Shown: positions 7,729-14,194 of the stretch, in pieces | Layout: every line of letters begins with the position of its first letter | Position numbering within the stretch: the first letter of the stretch is position 1 | Assembly: GCA_045118955.1 (NCBI GenBank) | Contig: JBGVKB010000022.1 | Coordinates: 1-19,381 of the forward strand | Length of the DNA stretch: 19,381 nt | Direction of reading: 5' to 3' | Origin: SFJ001 sp045118955 | Lineage (GTDB): Bacteria; Bacillota; Clostridia; Oscillospirales; Ruminococcaceae | The notes under the pieces: model-generated | What the model saw: the letters and a program-made list of their open reading frames with translations, nothing else | Database searches by the model: none | Told to the model about the DNA's origin: nothing | Translations under genes and position numbers: made by a program

Positions 7729-8385
7729 TCAGCCTAAGATCAGCCGTGCCAGCGCGGCGGGGTCGGCGGCCAGATGCCGCGCCCCCGCGCCCACCAGCTC
7801 CTCCCGGCTGCGGAAGCCCCACAGCACGCCGCAGGGGGTCAGCCCCGCGTTCTGAGCGGTGTAGATGTCCACATCGCTGTCCCCCACATAGAGGGTACGG
7901 GCGGGGTCGGCGCCCATCTCGGCGAGGATGGCCCGGGTACCGGTGGGGTCGGGCTTGACCGGGCAGCCCTCCCGCTGGCCCCGCACATGGGCAAACCGGC
8001 CGGGGAAGTAGTGCTCCGCCACCGCCCGCGTCAGGTCGTCCCGCTTGTTGGAAAAGACCCCGAACACCACCCCCGCGGCGGCGAGCTGCTCCAGCAGCTC
8101 GGGGATGCCCGGGTAGGGCTGGGTCTTGTCCTCCTTGTGGGCACCGTACCGCGCCCCAAACTGAGCCAGCGTCGCGGCCAGCTGCTCCGGGGTGCGGGCG
8201 TGCTCGGGGGAGAAGCGGCGCACAAGGTTGGGGATGCCGCTGCCCACCATCTTCTTGTAGGCCTCGGTGGGGTGGACGGGCCAGCCGTTCTGCGCGCACA
8301 CCCAGTTGCCGGCGTCGGCAAGGTCGTCCAGTGTATTCAAAAGGGTACCGTCCAGATCAAACAGGACATAGTCAAAATTGGGCAT
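7729..8385 (-). CDS. HAD-superfamily phosphatase (phosphoglycolate phosphatase-like)
   Basis: A 218-residue cytosolic HAD hydrolase with all four motifs: FDLDGTLLNT near the N-terminus (nucleophile D10, acid/base D12), FSNK in motif II, the lysine of VKPDP in motif III, and YVGDSDVD in motif IV. The helical cap inserted between motifs I and II places it in the Gph/PpaX-like subgroup, which dephosphorylates small phosphate esters such as phosphoglycolate; the exact substrate is not predictable. The start at 8385 is chosen over the ATG at 8400 because GAGGTG lies 7 nt upstream, and that site overlaps the earlier ATG. It has its own promoter (8430-8458) inside the 3' end of the preceding same-strand gene. 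Confidence 0.93.
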   Translation of the reverse strand: MPNFDYVLFDLDGTLLNTLDDLADAGNWVCAQNGWPVHPTEAYKKMVGSGIPNLVRRFSPEHARTPEQLAATLAQFGARYGAHKEDKTQPYPGIPELLEQLAAAGVVFGVFSNKRDDLTRAVAEHYFPGRFAHVRGQREGCPVKPDPTGTRAILAEMGADPARTLYVGDSDVDIYTAQNAGLTPCGVLWGFRSREELVGAGARHLAADPAALARLILG

Positions 8386-8429
8386 GATAAAACACCTCAT
8401 GTGCAGGGGGAAGTTCTCGTCTGCCCTCT

Positions 8430-8458
8430 ATTATAGCGAAGAACCGCTCAGGGTGCAA
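8430..8458 (-). promoter_or_regulatory. Promoter of the HAD phosphatase gene
   Basis: On the minus strand TTGCAC (8453-8458), 17-nt spacer, TATAAT (8430-8435). It overlaps the last codons of the gene at 8448-8858, so the phosphatase may be expressed both from here and by readthrough. Confidence 0.65.
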
Positions 8459-8858
8459 AGCCCAATGTGCGGCACAGCCGGTCGGCGTCGGCGGCGGTCA
8501 GGGGAGGCACCAGCACCCGCTTGCCCCCGGCGGGCTGCAGGACCAGCAGACGCCCGCCCACCATCCGAAGACCGGGCAGGGGCAGCACCCACAGCCGGCA
8601 GGGGGCGGCGGCGGGGATGCGCAGCACCTGCACCATCAGCCGCCCACCGGACAGAAACAGTCCGCCGCCCGACGTCCACGCCCGCCGCCGGGGCAGCCCG
8701 AACCACCCCAGCCACCCGCACCACCCCGCCCACCCGGCCAGCGCCGCGGCCAGCATCCCGGGCTGGTGGTACAGCGCCGCCGTCCACGCCAGTGCCCCCG
8801 CGGCAAAGACCCACCCGGCGGCGACAAGGGCGGCGGGGCGAAAACAGCGGAACTCCAT
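8448..8858 (-). CDS. Small membrane protein, two helices plus a C-terminal beta-rich domain
   Basis: A 136-residue protein I cannot assign to a family. It has two hydrophobic helices (about residues 9-30 and 36-57, the second rich in tryptophan and glycine), then a soluble part of alternating beta-type residues (LFLSGGRLMVQVLRI, RLLVLQPAGGKRVLVPPL) and a final short helix. This layout resembles bacterial PH-domain membrane proteins, but that is only a resemblance. The start is the ATG at 8858 with GGAGG 8 nt upstream; the GTG three codons earlier overlaps the ribosome site. It lies divergent to uppP, 137 bp apart, and upstream of the HAD gene on the same strand. Clean coding on this strand and a good ribosome site support a real gene. 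Confidence 0.7.
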   Translation of the reverse strand: MEFRCFRPAALVAAGWVFAAGALAWTAALYHQPGMLAAALAGWAGWCGWLGWFGLPRRRAWTSGGGLFLSGGRLMVQVLRIPAAAPCRLWVLPLPGLRMVGGRLLVLQPAGGKRVLVPPLTAADADRLCRTLGFAP

Positions 8859-8893
8859 GGTGGGCACCTCCTCTTTTTCTTTGGGTGGATCCG

Positions 8894-8902
8894 TGCTATA
8901 CT
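8894..8902 (+). promoter_or_regulatory. Extended -10 promoter of uppP
   Basis: TGCTATACT, an extended -10, lies about 94 nt before the uppP start. No convincing -35 is seen. The leader that follows contains a perfect 6-bp hairpin (8964-8980) ending at the ribosome site. Confidence 0.55.
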
Positions 8903-8995
8903 GTACTGGGCCGGGTGAATCATTGCCCGGGTCTGTGTCGTATAGATGTATGTAAAAACAAAACCGCGCCCTGTGCGCGGATAAGGAGAGAATCT

Positions 8996-9850
8996 ATGAT
9001 CGAGATCCTCAAAGCGGTGCTGATGGGCGTGGTGGAGGGCATCACCGAATGGCTGCCCATCTCCAGCACCGGCCACATGATCCTGCTGGAAGAGCTGGTG
9101 CAGTTCAAGCTCAGCGATTCGTTCTTGAGTATGTTCCGGGTGGTCATCCAGCTTGGGGCCATTCTGGCGGTGGTGGTGCTGTACTTCGATAAGCTCTGGC
9201 CCTTCCGCAAGCCGGAAAACCCCGCCATCGCCCGGGGCGGCGCGTGGCAGCGCCTGCAGCCCTGGCTGAGGCCGGAGGTCTGGCGGCTGTGGGGGCTGAT
9301 CCTCATCGCCAGCCTGCCCGCCGCCCTCATCGGCCTGCCGCTGGACGACTGGATGGATGAACACCTCTACAATGCCCCGGTGGTGGGCGCGATGCTCATC
9401 CTGTACGGCGTGTTCTTTCTGGTCATCGAGAACGGCCGGGTGCCCCGCATCACCCACATGGAGCAGCTCACCTGGAAGCACGCGGTCATCGTGGGCGTGT
9501 GGCAGGTGCTGGCGCTCATTCCCGGCACCAGCCGCAGCGGCGCGACCATCGTGGGCGGTCTGCTGCTGGGTCTGAGCCGCCCGGTGGCTGCCCAGTTCAC
9601 CTTCTATCTGGCCATCCCGGTCATGGCGGGCGCCAGCGGTCTCAAGCTGGTCAAGTACCTGCTGGAGGGCGGCAGCTTCATGGCGCTGGAGCTGGGCGTG
9701 CTGTTCACCGGCATGGCGGTGGCCTTTGTGGTCAGTATGCTCTGCATCGGCTTCCTGATGCGGTATGTGAAAAAGCACACCTTCAAGCCCTTTGGCTGGT
9801 ATCGCATCGCCCTTGGCGTGGTGGTGCTGACGGCGGCGCTGCTGGGCTGA
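8996..9850 (+). CDS. uppP: Undecaprenyl-diphosphate phosphatase UppP (BacA)
   Basis: A 284-residue integral membrane phosphatase that converts undecaprenyl diphosphate to the monophosphate, recycling the lipid carrier for peptidoglycan and other wall polymers; it confers bacitracin tolerance when abundant. Both family signatures are present: EGITEWLPISSTGH (E14, E18, S23, S24, H27; the ExxxE motif) and the PGTSRSG motif at 176-182 with its essential arginine. About eight transmembrane helices are expected. The start at 8996 has AAGGAG 8 nt upstream; the reading frame is open further upstream, but the conserved N-terminus begins exactly here. It has its own promoter and a terminator shared with the convergent small gene at 9913-10059. 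Confidence 0.97.
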   Translation: MIEILKAVLMGVVEGITEWLPISSTGHMILLEELVQFKLSDSFLSMFRVVIQLGAILAVVVLYFDKLWPFRKPENPAIARGGAWQRLQPWLRPEVWRLWGLILIASLPAALIGLPLDDWMDEHLYNAPVVGAMLILYGVFFLVIENGRVPRITHMEQLTWKHAVIVGVWQVLALIPGTSRSGATIVGGLLLGLSRPVAAQFTFYLAIPVMAGASGLKLVKYLLEGGSFMALELGVLFTGMAVAFVVSMLCIGFLMRYVKKHTFKPFGWYRIALGVVVLTAALLG

Positions 9851-9869
9851 CCCCCTTTTTTGCTCAAAA

Positions 9870-9910
9870 CGGCGCGAGTCTCCTGCGTTGGAGGCCCGCG
9901 CCGCTTTTTT
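9870..9910 (+). terminator. Terminator of uppP, probably bidirectional
   Basis: Stem CGGCGCG / CGCGCCG with an inner CTCC/GGAG stem, followed by GC then TTTTTT. The opposite strand has TTTT after the stem, so it may also end the small minus-strand gene that stops at 9913. Confidence 0.85.
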
Positions 9911-9912
9911 GT

Positions 9913-10059
9913 TTACAGGTCGTCCGCGTCCTGCACCGGGGTCTCGAAGGGGTTCTCCGGCACGCCCGTCCAGCTTCCCTGCGGATCGCTTTTGCTGGCC
10001 TGCGGCTGCTGGGGCGCCAGCGGCAGCTCGACCCAAAACTCTTCCTGTTCGCGGCTCAT
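9913..10059 (-). CDS. Small 48-residue hydrophilic protein, unknown function
   Basis: A short ORF encoding 48 residues, from MSREQEEFWVELPLAP to the acidic end PVQDADDL. It is rich in Q, E, D and P and has no membrane segment or signal peptide. An ideal AAAGGAG sits 8 nt before the ATG at 10059, and its stop falls 2 nt beyond the T-run of the terminator at 9870-9910, which ends it neatly. No other gene occupies this stretch on either strand. I do not recognise a family. The ribosome site and termination signal are the grounds for calling it real; conservation in relatives would decide it. Confidence 0.62.
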   Translation of the reverse strand: MSREQEEFWVELPLAPQQPQASKSDPQGSWTGVPENPFETPVQDADDL

Positions 10060-10156
10060 AGCGGCATCTCCTTTCAGAGGGTTTGTGAATACAGTCTGCC
10101 CCGGCGGGCCATGCTGTATACACAACACGGCGCAAAGCCGAGGGGAGGTGCAGGGG

Positions 10157-11032
10157 ATGCGCGCAGGCGGCGGGAAGGCCTTCTGGCTGTCCTTTTTTCT
10201 CACGATGGCGGTGGTCATGCCGCTGATGGGCTTGTTTGCGTTCTGGTCGGTGCGCCAGAACCGGCAGGCCGACCCGGCGGGCACGGCCCAGTCGGGCATC
10301 CCGGTGTCGGCGGGGGACCGCACCCTGCTGGCAGCGGTGGCGGGGGAGGAGCCGGCCTTCCTGCTGCTGCGGCTCACCGGCGCGGACGCGGGGCTGCGGG
10401 CGGTGACCCTGCCCGCCGAAACGGTGGTGCTGGACGCACAGGGTAAGCCGGTCACGCTGGGGGACTGCTACGCCGCCGCCGGGCCTGCCCGGGCGGGCGC
10501 GCTGCTGGCGGACACGCTGGGCATCCGGGTGGAGCGGTACCTGGCTGCCGCCCCGCAGGTGTGGGCGGCAGCCTTTGAGGGGCTGGGACAGGTGCGGGTG
10601 AACCCGGACGGCATTCTGGAGCCCGCCCAGCGCGCGGCACTGGGGCTGGCGGGCGAGGTGGCGGTGCTGGACACGGATGCAGCCGCCGCGCTGCTGGCCG
10701 AGGGGCCGGCTGAGCCGCTGCCCCGGGCACGGCTGCGGGCTGCGGTGTGGCAGGCGTTCGCCCTGCAGGGGATGGACGCGCTGAGCCGACAGGGGCTGGA
10801 TGGACTGCGGGCGGTGAGCGGGCGGCTGCTCACCAACCTGTCCGCCACCGACCTGATCGAGCTGGAGGAGCTGCTGGGGCAGCTTGCGGCGGGGGACTGT
10901 GTGCCGGAGTTCCAGCTTCTCCCCGGCGCGTGGGACAGCCGCAGCAGCCGCTATGAACTGACCGATGACAGCCTGCGGCTGGCGCGGGAGATCTTCCCGG
11001 CGGCGCAGCCGGCACAGGAGGAGAGCGAATGA
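10157..11032 (+). CDS. Membrane-anchored LCP-like protein, degenerate
   Basis: A 291-residue protein with one N-terminal membrane helix (about 8-30) and a large outer domain. Residues ~50-185 follow the LytR-CpsA-Psr pattern: FLLLRLTGAD, then VTLPAETVV where the family usually has SIPRDT, then LGDCYAAAGP (family: INxAYxxGG), DTLGIRVERYL, and FEGLGQVRVN (family: VDxLGGVxV). The arginine and aspartates that bind the polyprenyl diphosphate are replaced, so wall-polymer transferase activity is doubtful. Residues 190-291 are helical and unassigned. The start at 10157 has GGAGGTG 6 nt upstream. Its stop overlaps the start of the FMN-binding gene (ATGA), implying translational coupling. The LCP relation is inferred from pattern only. 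Confidence 0.8.
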   Translation: MRAGGGKAFWLSFFLTMAVVMPLMGLFAFWSVRQNRQADPAGTAQSGIPVSAGDRTLLAAVAGEEPAFLLLRLTGADAGLRAVTLPAETVVLDAQGKPVTLGDCYAAAGPARAGALLADTLGIRVERYLAAAPQVWAAAFEGLGQVRVNPDGILEPAQRAALGLAGEVAVLDTDAAAALLAEGPAEPLPRARLRAAVWQAFALQGMDALSRQGLDGLRAVSGRLLTNLSATDLIELEELLGQLAAGDCVPEFQLLPGAWDSRSSRYELTDDSLRLAREIFPAAQPAQEESE

Positions 11033-11412
11033 CGAAACAGCGCGGAGCATGGATCTTTTTACTGGCGGGACTGGTTCTGCTGTGCGCCCTACTGGCATGG
11101 CGGCTGGCGGGGCGAAACGACGTGGCCGGCCCGGGCGCGCCGGGCAGCTACACCGCCGAGGCGCAGGGCTACGGCGGCCCGGTGCGGGTGGAGATCCGGG
11201 TGAACCGGAGCGGCGGGCTGGCCAGCATCTCGGTGGAGGCGAGCGACGAGACCCCGGAGATCGGCGGTGTGGCGGTCAGCCGCCTGATGGGGGAGATCCT
11301 CGACCGGCAGAGCTGGCGAGTGGACGACGTGAGCGGAGCCACCGGCACCAGCCGCGCGGTGGGCCGCGCGGCGCGGGACGCCATGCTGGCGGCCGGGTGG
11401 CCGGCGGACTGA
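11029..11412 (+). CDS. Secreted/membrane-anchored FMN-binding domain protein
   Basis: A 127-residue protein with an N-terminal hydrophobic segment (residues 7-27) acting as anchor or signal, followed by a single FMN-binding domain of the RnfG/NqrC type. The flavinylation motif DDVSGATGTS lies at residues 99-108; T105 is the expected attachment site of FMN, added by an ApbE transferase. Glycine-rich YGGPVRVEIRVNRSGGL before it is also typical of the domain. It would act outside the membrane as a one-flavin electron carrier. The start overlaps the stop of the LCP-like gene by 4 nt, so the two are made together. No apbE is in this window. A strong terminator follows within 7 nt. The domain call is firm; the partner enzyme is unknown. 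Confidence 0.9.
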   Translation: MTKQRGAWIFLLAGLVLLCALLAWRLAGRNDVAGPGAPGSYTAEAQGYGGPVRVEIRVNRSGGLASISVEASDETPEIGGVAVSRLMGEILDRQSWRVDDVSGATGTSRAVGRAARDAMLAAGWPAD

Positions 11413-11418
11413 ACCGCA

Positions 11419-11457
11419 ATAAAAAGGCCCGCAGCGGATGGCTGCGGGCCTTTTTAT
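11419..11457 (+). terminator. Strong bidirectional terminator
   Basis: A perfect 17-bp stem including its A and T runs (ATAAAAAGGCCCGCAGC / GCTGCGGGCCTTTTTAT) with a 5-nt loop. It ends the LCP/FMN-binding operon on the plus strand and the orphan gene at 11484-11864 on the minus strand. Confidence 0.93.
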
Positions 11458-11483
11458 GCGCTTGCATATGGGGATGGAGGAGG

Positions 11484-11864
11484 TTAGTCCTCCGGGGTGG
11501 GGGCGATGATGCGGGCGAAGTCCAGCGGAGCTTCGTCGATGGGCAGCAGCTGAAGCTGAAGCTGGGTGGACCAGTGGGAGAAGTAGCCCCACTCGTCGAT
11601 GCCCTCCTGCAGAAGCGAAATGGTCTGCATGGGGCCGGGGTGAACGCGGCAGCTGTCGTATGCGGTGTGCAGCAGCACACCGTCGGGCTGACCCTCAGCG
11701 CTGCGCAGATAGCGCTCCACCTTGATGCCGCACTCGGGCAGGATGTCACCGGGCTGAATGGTGATCACGCGGCGCACACCGGCAAGGTGCACCCAATCGT
11801 GGGTCTTTTCGTCGCGCTCGAACCGGCCGGACAGCATCAGGAGCTTGTAGATGGGTTGGGTCAT
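11484..11864 (-). CDS. Hypothetical protein, 126 residues
   Basis: A soluble, mildly acidic 126-residue protein with no signal peptide, membrane helix or recognisable motif. The N-terminus (MTQPIYKLLMLSGRFERDEK) and a segment VRRVITIQPGDILPECGIKV look like beta strands of a small barrel. The rest alternates short strands with a helix (TISLLQEGIDEWGYFSHWS). The start has GGAGG 7 nt upstream. It has its own promoter about 90 nt upstream, with a direct repeat overlapping the -10, and a strong terminator, so it is a separately controlled single-gene unit. I do not recognise a family and propose no function. Confidence 0.85.
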   Translation of the reverse strand: MTQPIYKLLMLSGRFERDEKTHDWVHLAGVRRVITIQPGDILPECGIKVERYLRSAEGQPDGVLLHTAYDSCRVHPGPMQTISLLQEGIDEWGYFSHWSTQLQLQLLPIDEAPLDFARIIAPTPED

Positions 11865-11953
11865 GGGGAAACCTCCAGGTCATCTTGTGATAAGGGCAAG
11901 TGACAGAAGTTGATCGCCGGGCACAATGGATCAATTACTGTTTAACCTTACAA

Positions 11954-11982
11954 AGTTTAACACACTCCAACGCAGTTTTCAA
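11954..11982 (-). promoter_or_regulatory. Promoter of the orphan gene at 11484-11864
   Basis: On the minus strand TTGAAA (11977-11982), a 17-nt spacer, and TAAACT (11954-11959) with TGT before it (extended -10). The repeat GTTAAAC overlaps the -10 and recurs 15 nt downstream, a possible operator. Confidence 0.65.
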
Positions 11983-12091
11983 TGCTAAGTGCCCGAATTT
12001 TTTAACTTTTTTGTGCGCTCCACAAAAACAGACTGATTTCCGGATACCCGCCGGCGAAAAAACGGAAAAAACGCCCCCTGTTCGATGCTTG

Positions 12092-12120
12092 TTGCAACTG
12101 CCGCCGAAATCAAGTATAAT
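12092..12120 (+). promoter_or_regulatory. Promoter of the ychF-mtnN operon
   Basis: TTGCAA (12092-12097), 17-nt spacer, consensus TATAAT (12115-12120). It gives a leader of about 100 nt before ychF. Confidence 0.75.
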
Positions 12121-12230
12121 AAAAACCAGCTATGGGCTGCTTTTCTGCACAGAAGGGCAGTTTGCGGCACGGTGCGGGCAAACCCGCGCCGCCGCGATAA
12201 AACATCCGTTTGGAAAAGAGGAAACGTACC

Positions 12231-13343
12231 ATGAAATTAGGCATCGTGGGTCTGCCCAACGTGGGCAAGAGCACCCTGTTCAACGCCATCACCAGCACCA
12301 AGAACGCGCAGGCGGCGAACTATCCCTTCTGCACCATCGATCCCAACACCGGCATCGTGGCGGTGCCCGACGCCCGGCTGGACAAGCTGGCCGAAATCTG
12401 GGATACCAACAAAAAGACGCCCGCCATCGTGGAGTTTGTGGACATCGCCGGTCTGGTCAAGGGCGCCAGCCGCGGCGAGGGTCTGGGCAACAAATTCCTG
12501 GGCAACATCCGCGAGTGCGACGCCATCGTACATGTGGTGCGCTGCTTTGACGGCACCGACGTCATCCATGTGGAGGGCAGCGTGGACCCCATCCGCGACA
12601 TCGAGACCATCGACACCGAGCTGATCCTCAGCGATCTGGAGGTGGTGGAGAACCGTCAGGCCCGTCTGGCCAAGGCCGCCAAGACCGGCGACAAGAAGGC
12701 TGCCGCCGCGGCCGCGTGGCTGGGCGAGCTGGCCGCCCATCTGGGTGAGGGCAAGAACGCCCGCACCTTTGCGTGGGACGAGAGTGACGACGACATGATG
12801 GCGCAGCGCAAGGAGATGGGTCTGCTCACCGCCAAGCCGGTCATCTATGCCGCCAACCTGAGCGAGGACGATCTGATGGAGGGCATGGAGGACAACCCCT
12901 ATCTGGCCATCGTGCGCGCCCGCGCCGAGGGAGAGGGTGCCCAGTGCATCCCCATCTGCGCCAAGACCGAGGAGGACATCGCCGACTACACCCCCGAGGA
13001 GAAGGCGGAGTTCCTGGCTGAGATGGGCATCACCGCCACCGGTCTGGACAACCTGATCAAGGCCAGCTACACCCTGCTGGGGCTGATCAGCTTCCTGACC
13101 GACGGCAAGAAGGAGTGCCGCGCCTGGACCATCCGCCGCGGCACCAAGGCCCCTCAGGCCGCCGGTAAGATCCATTCCGACTTCGAGCGCGGCTTCATCC
13201 GCGCCACCGTGGTGGCTTACGACGACTTCGTGGCCTGCGGCTATGACATGGCCGCGGTGAAGGCCAAGGGTCTGCAGCGCACCGAGGGCAAGGAGTATGT
13301 GGTCAAGGACGGCGACATCATCGAGTTCCTGTTCAACGTGTAA
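12231..13343 (+). CDS. ychF: Redox-regulated ribosome-associated ATPase YchF (Obg/OLA1 family)
   Basis: A 370-residue protein of the YchF/OLA1 branch of Obg-like P-loop NTPases; family members bind ribosomes and prefer ATP over GTP. The P-loop GLPNVGKS is at 7-14, the Walker B/G3 region DIAGLVKGASRGEGLGN starts at D71, and NLSED near 210 takes the place of the usual G4 NKxD, as in other YchF proteins. The C-terminal TGS-type domain contains the conserved RAWTIRRGTKAPQAAG and ends with DGDIIEFLFNV. Length matches the family. The ATG at 12231 has AAGAGGAA upstream and starts exactly at the conserved MKLGIVGLPN. Only 12 nt separate it from mtnN, so the two form an operon. Confidence 0.97.
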   Translation: MKLGIVGLPNVGKSTLFNAITSTKNAQAANYPFCTIDPNTGIVAVPDARLDKLAEIWDTNKKTPAIVEFVDIAGLVKGASRGEGLGNKFLGNIRECDAIVHVVRCFDGTDVIHVEGSVDPIRDIETIDTELILSDLEVVENRQARLAKAAKTGDKKAAAAAAWLGELAAHLGEGKNARTFAWDESDDDMMAQRKEMGLLTAKPVIYAANLSEDDLMEGMEDNPYLAIVRARAEGEGAQCIPICAKTEEDIADYTPEEKAEFLAEMGITATGLDNLIKASYTLLGLISFLTDGKKECRAWTIRRGTKAPQAAGKIHSDFERGFIRATVVAYDDFVACGYDMAAVKAKGLQRTEGKEYVVKDGDIIEFLFNV

Positions 13344-13355
13344 GGGAGGCGCGGC

Positions 13356-14039
13356 ATGAGATACGGTATCATGGGCGCCATGCCCGACGAAGTGGATCAG
13401 CTCTGCGCCCGCCTGACCGACGTGCAGGTGGAGCAGTACGCCGGGGTGGAGTACCACACCGGCAGGCTGGGCGACAAGGAGGTGGTGGTCTGCTGTGCCG
13501 GCATGGGCAAGGCCAACGCCGCCGCCACCACCCAGGTGCTGTGCGGCAAGTACGGCGCCGAGGCCATCATCTTCTCCGGCATCGCCGGCAACATGAGCGA
13601 CGCCATCGGCATCGGCGATGTGGTCATCGGCAAAGAGGTGGTCTACCACGACGCCGAGGTGAGCATGATCTGCCAGAGCGCGCCCTTCCTGAAGCAGTAC
13701 GCCGGCGACCCGGCCCTGATCGCCGCCGCCGAGGCGGCCTGCGCCAAGCTGGGGGTCAAGGCCCTCACCGGCCGCATCGCCACCGGTGATACCTTTGTGG
13801 GTGACAGCGGGACCAAGGCTGCCATTGCCGCCAAGGTGCAGCCCGACTGTGTGGAGATGGAGGGCGCGGCGGTGAGCCAGATCGCCGCCCGCTGCGGCGT
13901 GCCCTGCGTCATTCTGCGCGCCATGAGCGACAACGCCGACGAGGACGGCCATGAGGTGCTGGTGGTGAAGAAGTTCAGCATCAGCGAGTATGTGGCCACC
14001 GCCACCGCCATCGTGGCAGAGATGCTGGCGCGGCTGTAA
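13356..14039 (+). CDS. mtnN: 5'-methylthioadenosine/S-adenosylhomocysteine nucleosidase
   Basis: A 227-residue cytosolic nucleosidase that hydrolyses MTA and SAH (and 5'-deoxyadenosine) to adenine and the ribosyl product, in methionine salvage and removal of SAM by-products; it also feeds autoinducer-2 formation where luxS exists. Diagnostic residues are present: E12 (general acid/base, GAMPDE), IIFSGIAGN at 71-79, TGDTFV at 143-148, VEMEGAA with M168 and E169, and the catalytic aspartate D192 in RAMSDNAD. GGGAGG lies 7 nt before the ATG. It is the second gene of an operon with ychF, 12 nt apart, and is followed by a terminator. Confidence 0.96.
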   Translation: MRYGIMGAMPDEVDQLCARLTDVQVEQYAGVEYHTGRLGDKEVVVCCAGMGKANAAATTQVLCGKYGAEAIIFSGIAGNMSDAIGIGDVVIGKEVVYHDAEVSMICQSAPFLKQYAGDPALIAAAEAACAKLGVKALTGRIATGDTFVGDSGTKAAIAAKVQPDCVEMEGAAVSQIAARCGVPCVILRAMSDNADEDGHEVLVVKKFSISEYVATATAIVAEMLARL

Positions 14040-14063
14040 GCGCCCGACCTACATAAATGAGAG

Positions 14064-14097
14064 AACGCCCCGGAACCCTGTGCGCCGGGGCGTTTTT
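14064..14097 (+). terminator. Terminator of the ychF-mtnN operon
   Basis: A 10-bp stem AACGCCCCGG / CCGGGGCGTT with an 11-nt loop, followed by TTTG, 25 nt after the mtnN stop. Confidence 0.88.
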
Positions 14098-14121
14098 GTA
14101 TCCCCGCACCCGGGAAACAGC

Positions 14122-14161
14122 AAGCCCCCGCCCGTCGGCTATGCCGACGGCGGGGGCTTTT
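14122..14161. terminator. Second hairpin terminator between convergent genes
   Basis: Stem AAGCCCCCGCC(C)GTCGGC / GCCGACGGCGGGGGCTT with one bulged C and a 3-nt loop, followed by TT on the plus strand. It lies 34 nt beyond the stop of the symporter gene, whose strand has a weaker T-run (TTGCTGTTT), so it probably ends that gene as well as backing up the first terminator. Confidence 0.75.
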
Positions 14162-14194
14162 GTACTGTTATGCGTCTGTGACGCGGGGAAGCGC

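Larger units (their letters stand above)
11865..12230. other. Intergenic region between divergent genes
   Basis: This 366-bp gap is clearly richer in A/T than its surroundings and holds no convincing gene. It contains the minus-strand promoter at 11954-11982, the plus-strand promoter at 12092-12120, and a direct repeat GTTTAAC at 11940-11946 and 11955-11961. A small hairpin (GCGGG CAAA CCCGC, 12174-12187) lies in the ychF leader. Confidence 0.7.

Noticed and set aside
10111..10122. TATACA as a promoter for the LCP-like gene
   Set aside because: There is no -35 at 16-18 nt and no extended TGn, so the operon promoter is left unassigned.
8636..11098. 820-codon minus-strand frame
   Set aside because: It crosses uppP, its terminator and two other genes, and is plainly a GC-driven shadow.
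12132..12200. 22-codon ORF in the ychF leader
   Set aside because: Its ATG would lie about 5 nt from the transcription start with no ribosome site, and the composition is that of random high-GC sequence.
12237..13952. 571-codon minus-strand frame opposite ychF and mtnN
   Set aside because: Both plus-strand genes carry intact catalytic motifs; the frame is a shadow.
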